A stretch of 64,000 bases of DNA from Mycolicibacter sinensis (GTDB lineage Bacteria > Actinomycetota > Actinomycetes > Mycobacteriales > Mycobacteriaceae): the NCBI RefSeq assembly GCF_001667375.1, contig NZ_LZIN01000075.1:248001-312000 (forward strand), read 5' to 3'. A model generated the notes under the pieces. That model did no database searches and had not been told where the DNA came from. It saw nothing but the letters and a program-made list of their open reading frames with translations. This document shows positions 1 to 8,683 of the stretch, in pieces (within the stretch, counting starts at the first letter, position 1; every line of letters begins with the position of its first letter). Made by a program: the position numbers and the translations under genes.

Positions 1-1962
1 GCGGCTGACGATGTGCTCACCTGGAGTCAGGTCGCTCAACTGGCGCGTCGGCCCGGGTTTCCCACGCCGCCCGGCGGTTTGGTGCCAGCTGTACGCCTAA
101 TCAGCAAGTTGACGCCGGTAGCGCGGTCGGCTCCGGAACTGTTCGACATGTTCCTCCACTGGCCGATTGCCGATACAACTCGGTTGAGGGAGGAATTCCG
201 TTTCCAACTCGGGTACTCCTCTGCCGAGGCCATCGCGGACCAAGGGCGGCATGCGACCAGCCACTTCGTCCTCGGCATGAAGGAGATCCGCAGACCGACT
301 AAATTGGATCGAGCGCGTCCGTTCCTGCCCGCGCAAGGTGACACCGAAGGTCGCTCCGTCGAAGTGATATCAGGCGAACCGTCGGGAGAGCTGGACACGC
401 GACAAGCCGACCCCGGATATCCGGAGTGGACCTGCGCCAACCTCGCCGAGGCCTTTCCGGGGCCGATGACCCCGTTGTCGCTGCAACTGATCGGCGACGC
501 GCTGTTCACCGGTGCTGACCAAGTCGCGTTGCTGCTCCCGTTGAACGAGCAATTGCGCGACAACGTGCGGCGCAGGCAACTGGGCGTGTTCGGTCACCGG
601 TTCTATCAAAATGTCAGTGTGCTCCGGGAGATGGCCTCGGCGATTCCCGGTCAGACCGCAGAGGACTTCGAGCACCAGATCAACGGTCGGCCGTATCCGG
701 CCGGTTACGTTCGCCCGAAATTCAGTCTTCGCGATGTACCTCGATACGTGAAGTTTGCTGCCGTCGCCGGGCCTCGTCTGTTGGGTGTCTCGACAGCCGT
801 TCGCGACGTCGAGACGCGCGCAGATGAAATCTGTTCTGTGCAGACATCACTCGGCGATCTGACCGACGAGCGGCTACGCGTCCGAATCGATACTCTATGG
901 CGTGATTGCATCGACGGGTGGAAGGTCGGCTTGTTGTGCACTTTCCTGGTCAGCGCGCCGACCTCCGTGCTGGAACGCCGGTATGGCTCCGGGGCCGCGG
1001 CGCAGCGCACACAGAGCTCACCGGGGTTGGCAAGTTCACGCCTACTGCGTGGTGTCCGAGAGTTGGCGGCTATGTCCGGATACCGGCCGGAAGTCGTTGC
1101 GGTGCTTTCGAGCGTTCGGTCTGACAGCTGGCACGAGTTGCAGCGCCGAGACCCGCCCTTTGCCGAGCTGGTGCAGCAGTTGCTTGATGCTGCCGGACAC
1201 CGCGGTCCAGGCGAGACCGAATTGGCCAACGCCGTATACGCCGACGAGCCCGTTCTTCTCCTGCGGGCCATTGCCGGCGCCGCCGACGCCAGACCCGTGC
1301 CGGTCGATATCCCGAGGCTCGATTTCCTCGGCAGGCAATTGACCAAACTCAGCTGGTTGACGATGGGGCAGCGTGAACGCTGCCGTGACGCAGTGATGCG
1401 CTTGACGCATCAGTTGAGATTGGCCCTGCGGGAATGGGGTAGCCGGCTGACGGAGCGCGGTCTACTCATGTCAGGTCTCGATGTCTTCTACCTCAGATAC
1501 GACGAGCTATTTGGTTGCGGCACCGAACTCGCGACGATTACTTCTCGGCGCCGCGAAGAGCACGAGCGGCTCGCCAAGTTCGACCTGCCACTGCGGTTCA
1601 GCCAGCCGATGGACCTGACCGCGGTATCACGTTCCGAAGGTGTGGAATCCGTCATCTCTGGCGTGCCCGCAGTCTCGGGCGTGGTGCGCGGGCGGGTGCG
1701 AGTGCTGCGGTCACCAGATGATGAGCTCGAGTCAGGTGAAGTCATGGTGGCCAAGGTGACCGACACCGGGTGGACACCGTTTTTCGCCACTGCCGCAGCC
1801 ATAGTCACCGATATTGGCGGCATGATGTCGCACGCTGCGATCGTAGCTCGAGAGTTCGGTATCCCAGCCGTCGTCGGGACCGAAATTTCCTCGCGCGTGC
1901 TTCGGGATGGGCAACTGGTCGAAGTAAATGGCGATACAGGCCAGATCACAGTCCTCGATTAG
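1..1962 (+). CDS. PEP-utilising enzyme, C-terminal part (5' end outside window)
   Basis: The reading frame is open from base 1 (the first possible start in the window is GTG at 13), so the N-terminus probably lies upstream. The last ~80 residues carry the swivelling phosphohistidine domain of PEP synthase, PPDK and rifampicin phosphotransferase, with GGMMSHAAIVAREFGIPAVVG; the His in SHAA is the expected phosphocarrier. A mid-protein EAFPGPMTPLS motif is typical of the linker region of the same family. No ATP-grasp domain is visible here; it may be upstream or in a separate gene. Base composition is visibly less GC-rich than the next 50 kb. Substrate unknown. It is not an obvious member of the steroid regulon. 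Confidence 0.75.
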   Translation, partial: AADDVLTWSQVAQLARRPGFPTPPGGLVPAVRLISKLTPVARSAPELFDMFLHWPIADTTRLREEFRFQLGYSSAEAIADQGRHATSHFVLGMKEIRRPTKLDRARPFLPAQGDTEGRSVEVISGEPSGELDTRQADPGYPEWTCANLAEAFPGPMTPLSLQLIGDALFTGADQVALLLPLNEQLRDNVRRRQLGVFGHRFYQNVSVLREMASAIPGQTAEDFEHQINGRPYPAGYVRPKFSLRDVPRYVKFAAVAGPRLLGVSTAVRDVETRADEICSVQTSLGDLTDERLRVRIDTLWRDCIDGWKVGLLCTFLVSAPTSVLERRYGSGAAAQRTQSSPGLASSRLLRGVRELAAMSGYRPEVVAVLSSVRSDSWHELQRRDPPFAELVQQLLDAAGHRGPGETELANAVYADEPVLLLRAIAGAADARPVPVDIPRLDFLGRQLTKLSWLTMGQRERCRDAVMRLTHQLRLALREWGSRLTERGLLMSGLDVFYLRYDELFGCGTELATITSRRREEHERLAKFDLPLRFSQPMDLTAVSRSEGVESVISGVPAVSGVVRGRVRVLRSPDDELESGEVMVAKVTDTGWTPFFATAAAIVTDIGGMMSHAAIVAREFGIPAVVGTEISSRVLRDGQLVEVNGDTGQITVLD

Positions 1963-2046
1963 GGTTCTCACGTTTGCGAGCTTGGTTACTCGCCGAGAAG
2001 CTGCGCGGCAGAATCAGTAACCCGACCTGCAAGCCGGGATGGCGGA

Positions 2047-3294
2047 TCAGCCGTGCCAGCGCTGCTGGTGCCCGGCGTGGGTGCGCAGATAGGCACCGGG
2101 GCCGTAGAACTCGTCGTAGAAGTCGGTGTCGAGGTGCTGGGCCTGCAGATACATCAAGACGTGCACCGTCGGCACCGTGCCGGGAAGCTTGCCGAAGGTG
2201 TCGTAGATATATGACGCCTGCAGCGTGACCAGCTCGGCGATACCATCCGGCGGCAGCGCCGAGCCGCGCACCGCCGGGCTTGCCGACCAGGGACCGGGGG
2301 TGTCGGCGTGAGACGGTCCGCCGGGACCGAACTTTCGGGCCACCAGCTTGGCCACGCCTTCGGCCATCGACGCCACATGCGGCGGGCTCAGTGTCTCGAA
2401 ATGGCCGGGTAGCCCGGTCACATTCGGCAACGGCCAGCGCGGGTCGTCATCGGCGACGAACCCCAGGGCGCGCAGCACCGACACCCGGTCCAGCCCGTCG
2501 AAGATCCAGCCGCCCAAGCCCATCGCCTGCAACCCCAGCGCCCCATTGTGGGCGGCGATGGACAGCTCGGCGCTGGCCTCGGTCAGGCTGTACTGCTCCA
2601 CGAACGACAGCGGGATCGGATCATCCGCGTGCGCCAAATGCGAAAACGCTTGCAGGCCAGGGATATCACGTCCGTTGATGTCATCGGTGATGCGGTAGCC
2701 GTTGGCCGCGAAGAACCACAGGTTCTCCAGCAGATGCTCGGCCAGATCGGCCACGGCGAACGCCAGCAGGCTGCCCGGATGGTTGCCGATCCAGGTGTTG
2801 TGGCCCTCCATGTAGGGCTCCTCGCCGGGCAGCTCCAAGCGAGAATCCGACAGCCGCACATAGGAATCCGCCGTGTGGCTGATCCAATCCTCGATGGTGT
2901 CGAGCTGCCGCGGTTGCTGGTCGCGGGTGGGCAGCAGATAGCAGCCGGTGTCGTCGGTAAAGAACAGCTGACTGGTGTGAAAGCCCGCCGCCGACGGCAT
3001 TGCCCGGCCGGTGGCGCTGCCGGGATAATTGGGCAGCGCCGGGGCGTATCCGGGATGGTGCGCGATGCCGTCGTGCCAGCCGGTGACCCCGGCCATCAGT
3101 GAGAGCAGCAGCGCCCGTTCCACCTCCGAGAGCGGCTGCACCGGCCGCCGGCTGGTGTACGCCAGCGCGCCGGCCGGAATGGCGCCGCCGACCGGGAACC
3201 GCCGGGACCGGCGTCCGGTGATCGCGGCGAACAGGCCGAAGCCGGCGGCTTGGGCCAGCGCGGCCCGTTCGTGGTCGCTGATCGCCAGGCCCAT
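2047..3294 (-). CDS. conserved hypothetical protein, 415 aa
   Basis: I do not recognise this family. The protein starts at ATG 3294, only 7 bp after the haemophore-like gene, so the two are probably cotranscribed. It has no signal peptide. The N-terminal ~50 residues are mildly hydrophobic (AAGFGLFAAITG); the rest is a soluble-looking mixed alpha/beta sequence with several His/Trp/Tyr-rich patches (GWHDGIAHHPGY, EPYMEGHNTWIGNHPG, WFFAANGYRITDD). The C-terminus ends in a Tyr/His-rich tail (DEFYGPGAYLRTHAGHQQRWHG). Codon usage is typical of the region, which supports a real gene. No function is proposed. Confidence 0.7.
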   Translation of the reverse strand: MGLAISDHERAALAQAAGFGLFAAITGRRSRRFPVGGAIPAGALAYTSRRPVQPLSEVERALLLSLMAGVTGWHDGIAHHPGYAPALPNYPGSATGRAMPSAAGFHTSQLFFTDDTGCYLLPTRDQQPRQLDTIEDWISHTADSYVRLSDSRLELPGEEPYMEGHNTWIGNHPGSLLAFAVADLAEHLLENLWFFAANGYRITDDINGRDIPGLQAFSHLAHADDPIPLSFVEQYSLTEASAELSIAAHNGALGLQAMGLGGWIFDGLDRVSVLRALGFVADDDPRWPLPNVTGLPGHFETLSPPHVASMAEGVAKLVARKFGPGGPSHADTPGPWSASPAVRGSALPPDGIAELVTLQASYIYDTFGKLPGTVPTVHVLMYLQAQHLDTDFYDEFYGPGAYLRTHAGHQQRWHG

Positions 3295-3301
3295 GGCGGA
3301 T

Positions 3302-3697
3302 CTACTTGCTGACGGTCTCCAGCAGCATGGCCAACTGGGTCGGGGAGACCGCGATGCCGCACTGGTTCTTCAGGTCGGTCAGCGGTGCGGCGATGCCCTG
3401 CAGGGTCGACAGCTGGTCGAGGTGGCCGATGAAGTAGCCCTGCACCGAGGACTTGGCCTGGTCCGCGGGCATGGTGGCCGCGGCGGTCAGCACGTCGTTG
3501 GCCTCCGGGTGGTCGTTGAGGAAGCCACCGGCCTGGCTCAGCACGCCGCTGGCGGTGGTGCTCAAGCCGGCAGCGGTGCAGGGCGCCGGCGCGGCGTCGG
3601 CTGGCGCGGTGGTTCCGGTCGTGGAGGCGGCCACCGCGCCGAGGATGCCGACGGCTGCCGCGCCGATCGCCAGGCGAGAAGTCGTGGTTGTGCGCAT
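3302..3697 (-). CDS. haemophore-related exported protein
   Basis: A 131-aa protein with a Sec-type signal peptide (basic MRTTTTSR, then AIGAAAVGILGAVAAS, with Ala-rich cleavage region near residue 36). The mature part is a small helical domain with two Cys (APCTAAG and KNQCGI) and an HPEAN motif. This is the pattern of the mycobacterial haemophore-related family (Rv0203-like domain), thought to bind haem or a similar ligand outside the membrane. It sits 39 bp after aspB and 7 bp before the 415-aa unknown gene, on the same strand. Haem binding is inferred from family only. Confidence 0.75.
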   Translation of the reverse strand: MRTTTTSRLAIGAAAVGILGAVAASTTGTTAPADAAPAPCTAAGLSTTASGVLSQAGGFLNDHPEANDVLTAAATMPADQAKSSVQGYFIGHLDQLSTLQGIAAPLTDLKNQCGIAVSPTQLAMLLETVSK

Positions 3698-3736
3698 TGC
3701 TGTGGTCCCTTCGGTCGGTCGAGCTTGTGAGTAAAC

Positions 3737-4903
3737 CTACCGGAGCGCCAGCCACCCGCCGATTCGATGCAACGCTTCGGAGATATCGGCGGTCGGGCCG
3801 GCGAACGACAACCGGACGAACGTGTTGCCGCGCTCGGTGTCGAAGTCGACCCCCGGCGCCAGCGCGACACCGGTGTCGGCGAGCAATCGCGCGCAGAACG
3901 CCAGCGAGTCGTCGGTGTACTGACCGACATCGGCGTAGACGTAGAACGCCCCGTCGGTCGGCGCCAGCTTCTCGATGCCCAGGTCTCGCAGCCCGCCCAA
4001 CAGCAGCTCCCGGTTGGCGGCGTAGTGGCGCAGGTGGCCGTCGGATTCGGCGATCGCCTCCGCTGTGAACGCCGCGACCGCCGCGTACTGGGCCAACACC
4101 GGCGGGCAGATGGTGAAGTTGCCGGTCAGCCGGTCCACCGCGCGCCGCAGCGCCGGCGGCACCAGCAGCCAGCCCAGCCGCCAGCCGGTCATCGCGAAGT
4201 ACTTGGAGAAGCTGTTGGCCACCACCGCGTTGCGGGAGGTCTGCCAGGCGCAGCTGGTCTGCGGGGCGCCGTCATAGACCAGGCCGTGGTAGACCTCGTC
4301 GCTGATCAGCCGCACACCGGCGTCGTCGCACCAGCGGTCGATCGCGGCCAGCTCTTGCGGCTCCAGGACAGTCCCGGTCGGGTTGGCCGGGCTGGCTACG
4401 ATCACCCCGGCCAGCGGCCCGGGGATCTCGGCCAGCGCCGCCGCGGTGGGCTGGAAGCGGGTCTCCGGCCCGCACGGGATCTCGACCACCTCGCACCCCA
4501 GCGCGGTCAGAATGTTGCGGTAACACGGGTAGCCGGGGCTGGCGATCGCCACCCGGTCCCCGACGTCGAAGCAGGCCAGAAACGCCAGCAGGAAGCCGCC
4601 CGACGAGCCGGTGGTCACCACCACGTCGTCGGGGTCGACGGTCAAGCCGTAGCGATCCTGATACGAGCCGGCGATGGCCGAGCGCAGCTCCGGGATACCC
4701 AGCGCGACGGTGTAGCCGAGCTGGTTGGCCTGCAGAGCCTCGGCGGCAGCAGCGCGCACCGGTGCCGGCGCCCCGACGCTGGGCTGCCCGGCGGACAGGT
4801 TCACCAGGTCGCCGTGGCTGCGCTGGCGCTGCGCGGCGGCCAGCCACACATCCATCACGTGGAACGGGGGGATGCCGGCGCGCAGCGCGACACGATCGGT
4901 CAT
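3737..4903 (-). CDS. aspB: PLP-dependent aminotransferase (class I/II), AspB-like
   Basis: A 388-aa fold-type I aminotransferase. Visible features are the substrate/PLP segment GQPSVGAP, SPANPTGT, the Asp/Tyr pair in ISDEVYHG, and the Schiff-base lysine in SFSKYFAMTGWRLGW. Length and position after fadE31-33 match M. tuberculosis Rv3565 (aspB). Its ATG overlaps the stop of the upstream lipase-like gene by 4 bp, so it is part of the long minus-strand HIP operon that starts at fadD3. The amino acceptor is unknown. The link to steroid degradation is positional. Confidence 0.85.
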   Translation of the reverse strand: MTDRVALRAGIPPFHVMDVWLAAAQRQRSHGDLVNLSAGQPSVGAPAPVRAAAAEALQANQLGYTVALGIPELRSAIAGSYQDRYGLTVDPDDVVVTTGSSGGFLLAFLACFDVGDRVAIASPGYPCYRNILTALGCEVVEIPCGPETRFQPTAAALAEIPGPLAGVIVASPANPTGTVLEPQELAAIDRWCDDAGVRLISDEVYHGLVYDGAPQTSCAWQTSRNAVVANSFSKYFAMTGWRLGWLLVPPALRRAVDRLTGNFTICPPVLAQYAAVAAFTAEAIAESDGHLRHYAANRELLLGGLRDLGIEKLAPTDGAFYVYADVGQYTDDSLAFCARLLADTGVALAPGVDFDTERGNTFVRLSFAGPTADISEALHRIGGWLALR

Positions 4904-5754
4904 GGGCTTTCCTCCGTCATGACGCGGTGCAAAAAGCGGGTGGAGTCGGGCATCGAGGCGATCACGGTGCCGGAATGGTCCTGATCGGGGTACAGGTGCA
5001 ACTCCACGTCCTGATGATGGTCGAGCAGTTGCTGGTAGAGGGTCTGGGTGGACAGCGGCGGCACGTCGGTGTCCAGCATGCCCTGGCCCAAGAAGATCGG
5101 CCGGTCGTAGCCGTCGACCGGAGTGCCCATGAACGCCTCCAGGACGCTGGCGATGCTCGGCAGGGTGTCGATCGGGGCACTGAACAAGTCGTTGACGGCT
5201 GCGCCGGCTGACTGGTGATCCAGCGCGGGTTTACACAGGTACTGCGCCATGTCGGCCAGCTCCCGTCCCCGCGGGGTCAACACCTGATCGATTCCCAGGT
5301 CGGGGCGGGCCTCACGCAGGGCGGCCAGAATGTAGGAGGCGTAGCTGATGGCCGCCGGTGGCGTCGGACGGCGGGGCAGCGCCGAGGGCGTGCAGTCGTC
5401 ACCGAGACCGACGGTGCCGTGCGCCCAGGCGATCACCGGCCAGCCTCCGGCCGGTGCCGCGCCGCGCGGCACGAACACCGCCGCGGTGCTCACCGCGGGC
5501 CGATCGTGCTGATCGACGGTGGCATACAGGATGCGAAATGCGTTGGCGGCGCCGGTCACCGACAATACTGGATCAAGCGGTACCGAGGTGATCAGGCTCC
5601 CTGCGGCGGGGATGCTGCCGGCATAGGCGCGCGCGTCCAGTCCCGACCACTGGGGCACCGGTTCCGCGACCGCCGGTGCGGCCGGCATCACGGTAGCCAG
5701 ACCTACCGACAGCGCGGCGCCGGCCAGTCGCCGAGCGTGGCGAACCGACCTCAC
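4900..5754 (-). CDS. LIP-family secreted lipase-like protein, internally deleted
   Basis: A 284-aa protein with a signal peptide (cleavage probably after PAVAEP, about residue 30). The start matches mycobacterial LIP-family (Pfam LIP) lipases: FRILYATVDQHDRPAVSTAAVFVPRG and IAWAHGTVGLGDDCTPS. The C-terminus also matches, with ASYILAALREARPDLGIDQVL and the late Asp/His region LYPDQDHSGTV. The ~100 residues expected between residues ~125 and ~135, which hold the G-x-S-x-G nucleophile, are absent. The frame is intact, so this is an in-frame internal deletion and the product is probably catalytically dead. It overlaps its neighbours by 4 bp on both sides. Confidence 0.7.
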   Translation of the reverse strand: MRSVRHARRLAGAALSVGLATVMPAAPAVAEPVPQWSGLDARAYAGSIPAAGSLITSVPLDPVLSVTGAANAFRILYATVDQHDRPAVSTAAVFVPRGAAPAGGWPVIAWAHGTVGLGDDCTPSALPRRPTPPAAISYASYILAALREARPDLGIDQVLTPRGRELADMAQYLCKPALDHQSAGAAVNDLFSAPIDTLPSIASVLEAFMGTPVDGYDRPIFLGQGMLDTDVPPLSTQTLYQQLLDHHQDVELHLYPDQDHSGTVIASMPDSTRFLHRVMTEESP

Positions 5755-6737
5755 GTGTTCATGCCGAGGAAGGAGAACGGTTCGGCGACAACGAAGTCCG
5801 CTGAGGTCTCACCGGCGAAGACGTTGCTGTCATCGGAACCGAGGTCGAGTTTCCGCACCGCGGCCCCCGGCGCGAAGTCGAGCTTCTTCAGGTCCACCCA
5901 GAACACGTTGGGCGTCAGGGCGGATTCGAAGCAGTACAGCGAGCGGGTGTGGTGGGCGACGGTGCGCCAGCGGGTCGAGGAGATGTTGGGCTCGTCGGGA
6001 GTGGAGATGCCGAACGGCACCGATACGTTGCGCACCACACTGAGCACCGACGCCAGCGCGATCTTCGGATCCTCGGACTTGGGGATGGCGTTGACGTAGA
6101 ACGAGGCCCGCGCGAACCGGTCCGCCGCCCGGTTGGTTCCGGGCAGCATGACGGTGCCGCCGAGCTGCTCCCAGTAGGCGTTGACCGCGAGCTGAGAAGC
6201 GAAGATCGGCGAATTCGTCATCACCTGATAGTCGCGGCTGTGGTGGATGACCTGTTCGCCGCCAATGTATTCCACGATCGCGCTGTCTCCGTCGGCATCC
6301 GACATCGACAGGTGCAGGGTCGCCAGGCGGTCCTCACCGGGGACGCCATCGGTGACCACGACGAACGGTTCGGCGCTCAAGGCGGCGACGGCCTCGGCCA
6401 CAGTGGCGAAGTTGTCCAGCACATACTGTGCCCAGGCTGCGATCGACAGCCCGGGCCGGGAGTGGTCGTAGGAGGGGTATTCCGATTCGGCCAGCCACAG
6501 CAGGTTGGCCGACAGGCCGGCCTCATTCAGGCCGTCGGTGGTGCAGATGTCGTAGCCGGTGGCCACCACGCTGCCGTACTTCGCCGTCCACTCAACGGAG
6601 TTCGGCCCGGCCTGACCGGTCCGCCGCATTCCGCGCGGAAGCGCCCAGAGATTGGTCGCCAGATCCAGCTTCCAGTCCATCGAGCGTCCGGTGATGATGT
6701 TGCCGTTGGGCCCCAGGTAAACCAATCGGGTACACAC
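5751..6737 (-). CDS. choloylglycine hydrolase / penicillin acylase-family Ntn amidase
   Basis: A 328-aa linear-amide C-N hydrolase. GTG start at 6737 places Cys at residue 2, the N-terminal nucleophile after Met removal. Other family residues are present: Arg18 and Asp21 in GRSMDWKLD, an Asn in GLSANLLW, the TNSPIF loop and the Arg in ADRFARASF. The family hydrolyses bile-acid conjugates, penicillin V or N-acyl homoserine lactones; the sequence alone does not decide which. It starts 20 bp after fadE33 and overlaps the lipase-like gene by 4 bp, so it is embedded in the HIP-degradation operon. As I recall it, M. tuberculosis has no such gene between fadE33 and aspB. Confidence 0.85.
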   Translation of the reverse strand: MCTRLVYLGPNGNIITGRSMDWKLDLATNLWALPRGMRRTGQAGPNSVEWTAKYGSVVATGYDICTTDGLNEAGLSANLLWLAESEYPSYDHSRPGLSIAAWAQYVLDNFATVAEAVAALSAEPFVVVTDGVPGEDRLATLHLSMSDADGDSAIVEYIGGEQVIHHSRDYQVMTNSPIFASQLAVNAYWEQLGGTVMLPGTNRAADRFARASFYVNAIPKSEDPKIALASVLSVVRNVSVPFGISTPDEPNISSTRWRTVAHHTRSLYCFESALTPNVFWVDLKKLDFAPGAAVRKLDLGSDDSNVFAGETSADFVVAEPFSFLGMNT

Positions 6738-6757
6738 GTGTCCACCGTACGGGAGTT

Positions 6758-7717
6758 CTAGAACACCTCGGCCTCTAACCGGCGCAGGTGCTCGGCGGGC
6801 CGGCCGAGCAGCTGCGAGCTACCGTGCGCACGTTTGAAATACAGCTGGATATCGCTTTCCCAGGTGATCGCGATGCCGCCGTGCAACTGCACCGCCTCGC
6901 CGGCCACCTTGGAGAACGCCTCGCTGGCAACGACTCTGGCCAGTGCGGCCGACGACGGCGACGGTGCGGTTTCGGCTTCTGCGATGGCGTCCTCGACGAC
7001 GGCGCGAGCAGCCGAGACCGCCACATACAGATCGGCCATCCGGTGCTTTAGCGCCTGGAAGCTGCCGATCGGTCGGCCGAACTGCACCCGGTCCTTGGTG
7101 TATTGCACGGTCAAGTCCAGACACCGGCTGGCCGCGCCGATCTGCTCGGCGGCCAGCAGGATCGCGGCGTAGTCGGCTATGCCGGGGTCGGTTCCGATGT
7201 CCTGAGTCTGCTCGGCGGTGATCCGGCCCAGTCGGCGGGTGGGGTCCATGGTGACCGCCGGCTCGGCGCGAAAGCCGGTCCAGCGGGTGAGCCGGCTGCC
7301 GTCGGTGCCGACGACGATATCGGCGACATCACCATTGACGGCGTATTCGTCACCGAAGACGACCGCCCCGATCGCGCTGCCTTCCGCCAGCTGCTCCAAG
7401 GCCTCGGTGTCCGGCTTCTCGGAGGCCAGCAGTGCCAGCTCGGCCAGGACGGTGCCCAGCAGCGGCGTGGGCACCAGCGCCTTGCCGAGCTCCTCGAGAA
7501 CGACTGCGGCATCGCCCAACTGGCCTCCGGCCCCACCGAGCTCTTCGGGCACCACCAGGGCGGCGGCACCGACCTGCTCGCACAGCAGCTGCCACAGCGT
7601 CTCGTCGTAGCCGCGTTCGGACTCCATCGCGGTCCGGACCGCTTCGGGGCCGGCGTGCTTGTCGACCAGTGCGGCGACGGTCTGACGCAGCAGGTCGCGT
7701 TCTTCGTTGTGGGCCAC
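6758..7717 (-). CDS. fadE33: acyl-CoA dehydrogenase FadE33
   Basis: A 319-aa acyl-CoA dehydrogenase-like subunit. It has the family C-terminal helices (YTKDRVQFGRPIGSFQALKHRMADL, VQLHGGIAITWESDIQLYFKRAHGSSQLLG) but is shorter and more divergent than FadE31, like beta-type subunits of mycobacterial heteromeric steroid dehydrogenases. Its GTG start abuts the TAA stop of fadE32. Length and order match Rv3564 in the KstR2 regulon, which acts on CoA esters from the last two steroid rings. Confidence 0.88.
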   Translation of the reverse strand: MAHNEERDLLRQTVAALVDKHAGPEAVRTAMESERGYDETLWQLLCEQVGAAALVVPEELGGAGGQLGDAAVVLEELGKALVPTPLLGTVLAELALLASEKPDTEALEQLAEGSAIGAVVFGDEYAVNGDVADIVVGTDGSRLTRWTGFRAEPAVTMDPTRRLGRITAEQTQDIGTDPGIADYAAILLAAEQIGAASRCLDLTVQYTKDRVQFGRPIGSFQALKHRMADLYVAVSAARAVVEDAIAEAETAPSPSSAALARVVASEAFSKVAGEAVQLHGGIAITWESDIQLYFKRAHGSSQLLGRPAEHLRRLEAEVF

Positions 7718-8683
7718 TTAGATCGCCTCCAACACTCGCCGCCGATGGGCGGTAGCATCACCCCAGGCCGGGCGCAGAGCCTGCACCCGCAACAGCCACA
7801 GCGACAGGTCGCACTCGCTGGTGAAGCCGATCGCGCCGTGGGTCTGCAGCGCCGAATGCGCGGCCAGCAGAGCGGCGTCGGATGCGGCCACCTTGGCCGC
7901 GCTGACATCGCGGACGGCGTCGGGGGAGTCATCAGCCAGCGAGAGGGCGGCCCCGTACACCAGCGGGCGGGCCAGCTCGATCGCGATGTGCACGTCGGCC
8001 AGCTTGTGCTTGATCGCCTGGTAGCCGCCGATCACCCGGCCGAACTGGGTGCGCTGCTTGGCGTAGTCGACGGCGGTGTTGAGCATGGCCTGCCCGGCGC
8101 CGATCAGCTGTGCCGCGGTGGCCAGTGCCCCGACCTCGTACGCGCGGGCGGTGTCGGCATCCCACGACTCGCCGGTCGCGGTGACGTCGAAGACGCCGCG
8201 GCTGGGGTCCACGGAGGCGTGGCGGGTACCGGCCTGGGCCTGGTTGACCTTGCCGTCCTCGGCCAGCAGAACGAGGTCGGCGGCCTCGGCGTCCACGGCC
8301 CGCGGGGTGTGCGGCGGCAGCGCCACGGTGGCGATCAGCTCACCGGCGGCCAATGGTGCCAGCCGCTCAGCGGCATCGGGGGCGCCGGCCAGCAGCACCG
8401 GTGCCACCGCAATGGATTCCACCACCGGCCCCGGTACGCACCAGCGGCCCAGCGCTTCCATGGCCAGCACCAGATCGACCAGGTGGGCGCCGATGCCGTC
8501 GAACTCCTCGGGCACGGTCAAGGCGGTGACGCCTAGTTCGGACAGCTGATTCCACACCCGCTTGCCGGCCGCCGTGTCACCGGTCGACCAGGCGCGCATA
8601 GCGCCGGGCACGTCGGCCGCACCGAGGGCGGCGTCGATGCTGGCCGCGAAGTCGCGCTGTTCTTGGTCTAGATCGAATTTCAC
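7718..8683 (-). CDS. fadE32: acyl-CoA dehydrogenase FadE32
   Basis: A 321-aa dehydrogenase subunit with the C-terminal ACAD motifs YAKQRTQFGRVIGGYQAIKHKLADVHIAIE and THGAIGFTSECDLSLWLLRVQAL. It overlaps fadE31 by 4 bp and is followed directly by fadE33. Order and length match Rv3563. FadE31-33 are thought to work together in dehydrogenating late HIP-pathway CoA thioesters, forming mixed alpha/beta complexes; this is family knowledge, not shown by the sequence. Confidence 0.88.
   Translation of the reverse strand: MKFDLDQEQRDFAASIDAALGAADVPGAMRAWSTGDTAAGKRVWNQLSELGVTALTVPEEFDGIGAHLVDLVLAMEALGRWCVPGPVVESIAVAPVLLAGAPDAAERLAPLAAGELIATVALPPHTPRAVDAEAADLVLLAEDGKVNQAQAGTRHASVDPSRGVFDVTATGESWDADTARAYEVGALATAAQLIGAGQAMLNTAVDYAKQRTQFGRVIGGYQAIKHKLADVHIAIELARPLVYGAALSLADDSPDAVRDVSAAKVAASDAALLAAHSALQTHGAIGFTSECDLSLWLLRVQALRPAWGDATAHRRRVLEAI

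Noticed and set aside
6750..6766. KstR-like TTCTAGAACACC between fadE33 and the amidase gene
   Set aside because: It lacks the GTT half-site, and its TAG is simply the fadE33 stop codon read on the other strand.
7103..8536. 477-aa open frame on the plus strand opposite fadE33/fadE32
   Set aside because: It is the GC-rich antisense shadow of two clear acyl-CoA dehydrogenase genes; its translation is low-complexity with no recognisable domain.
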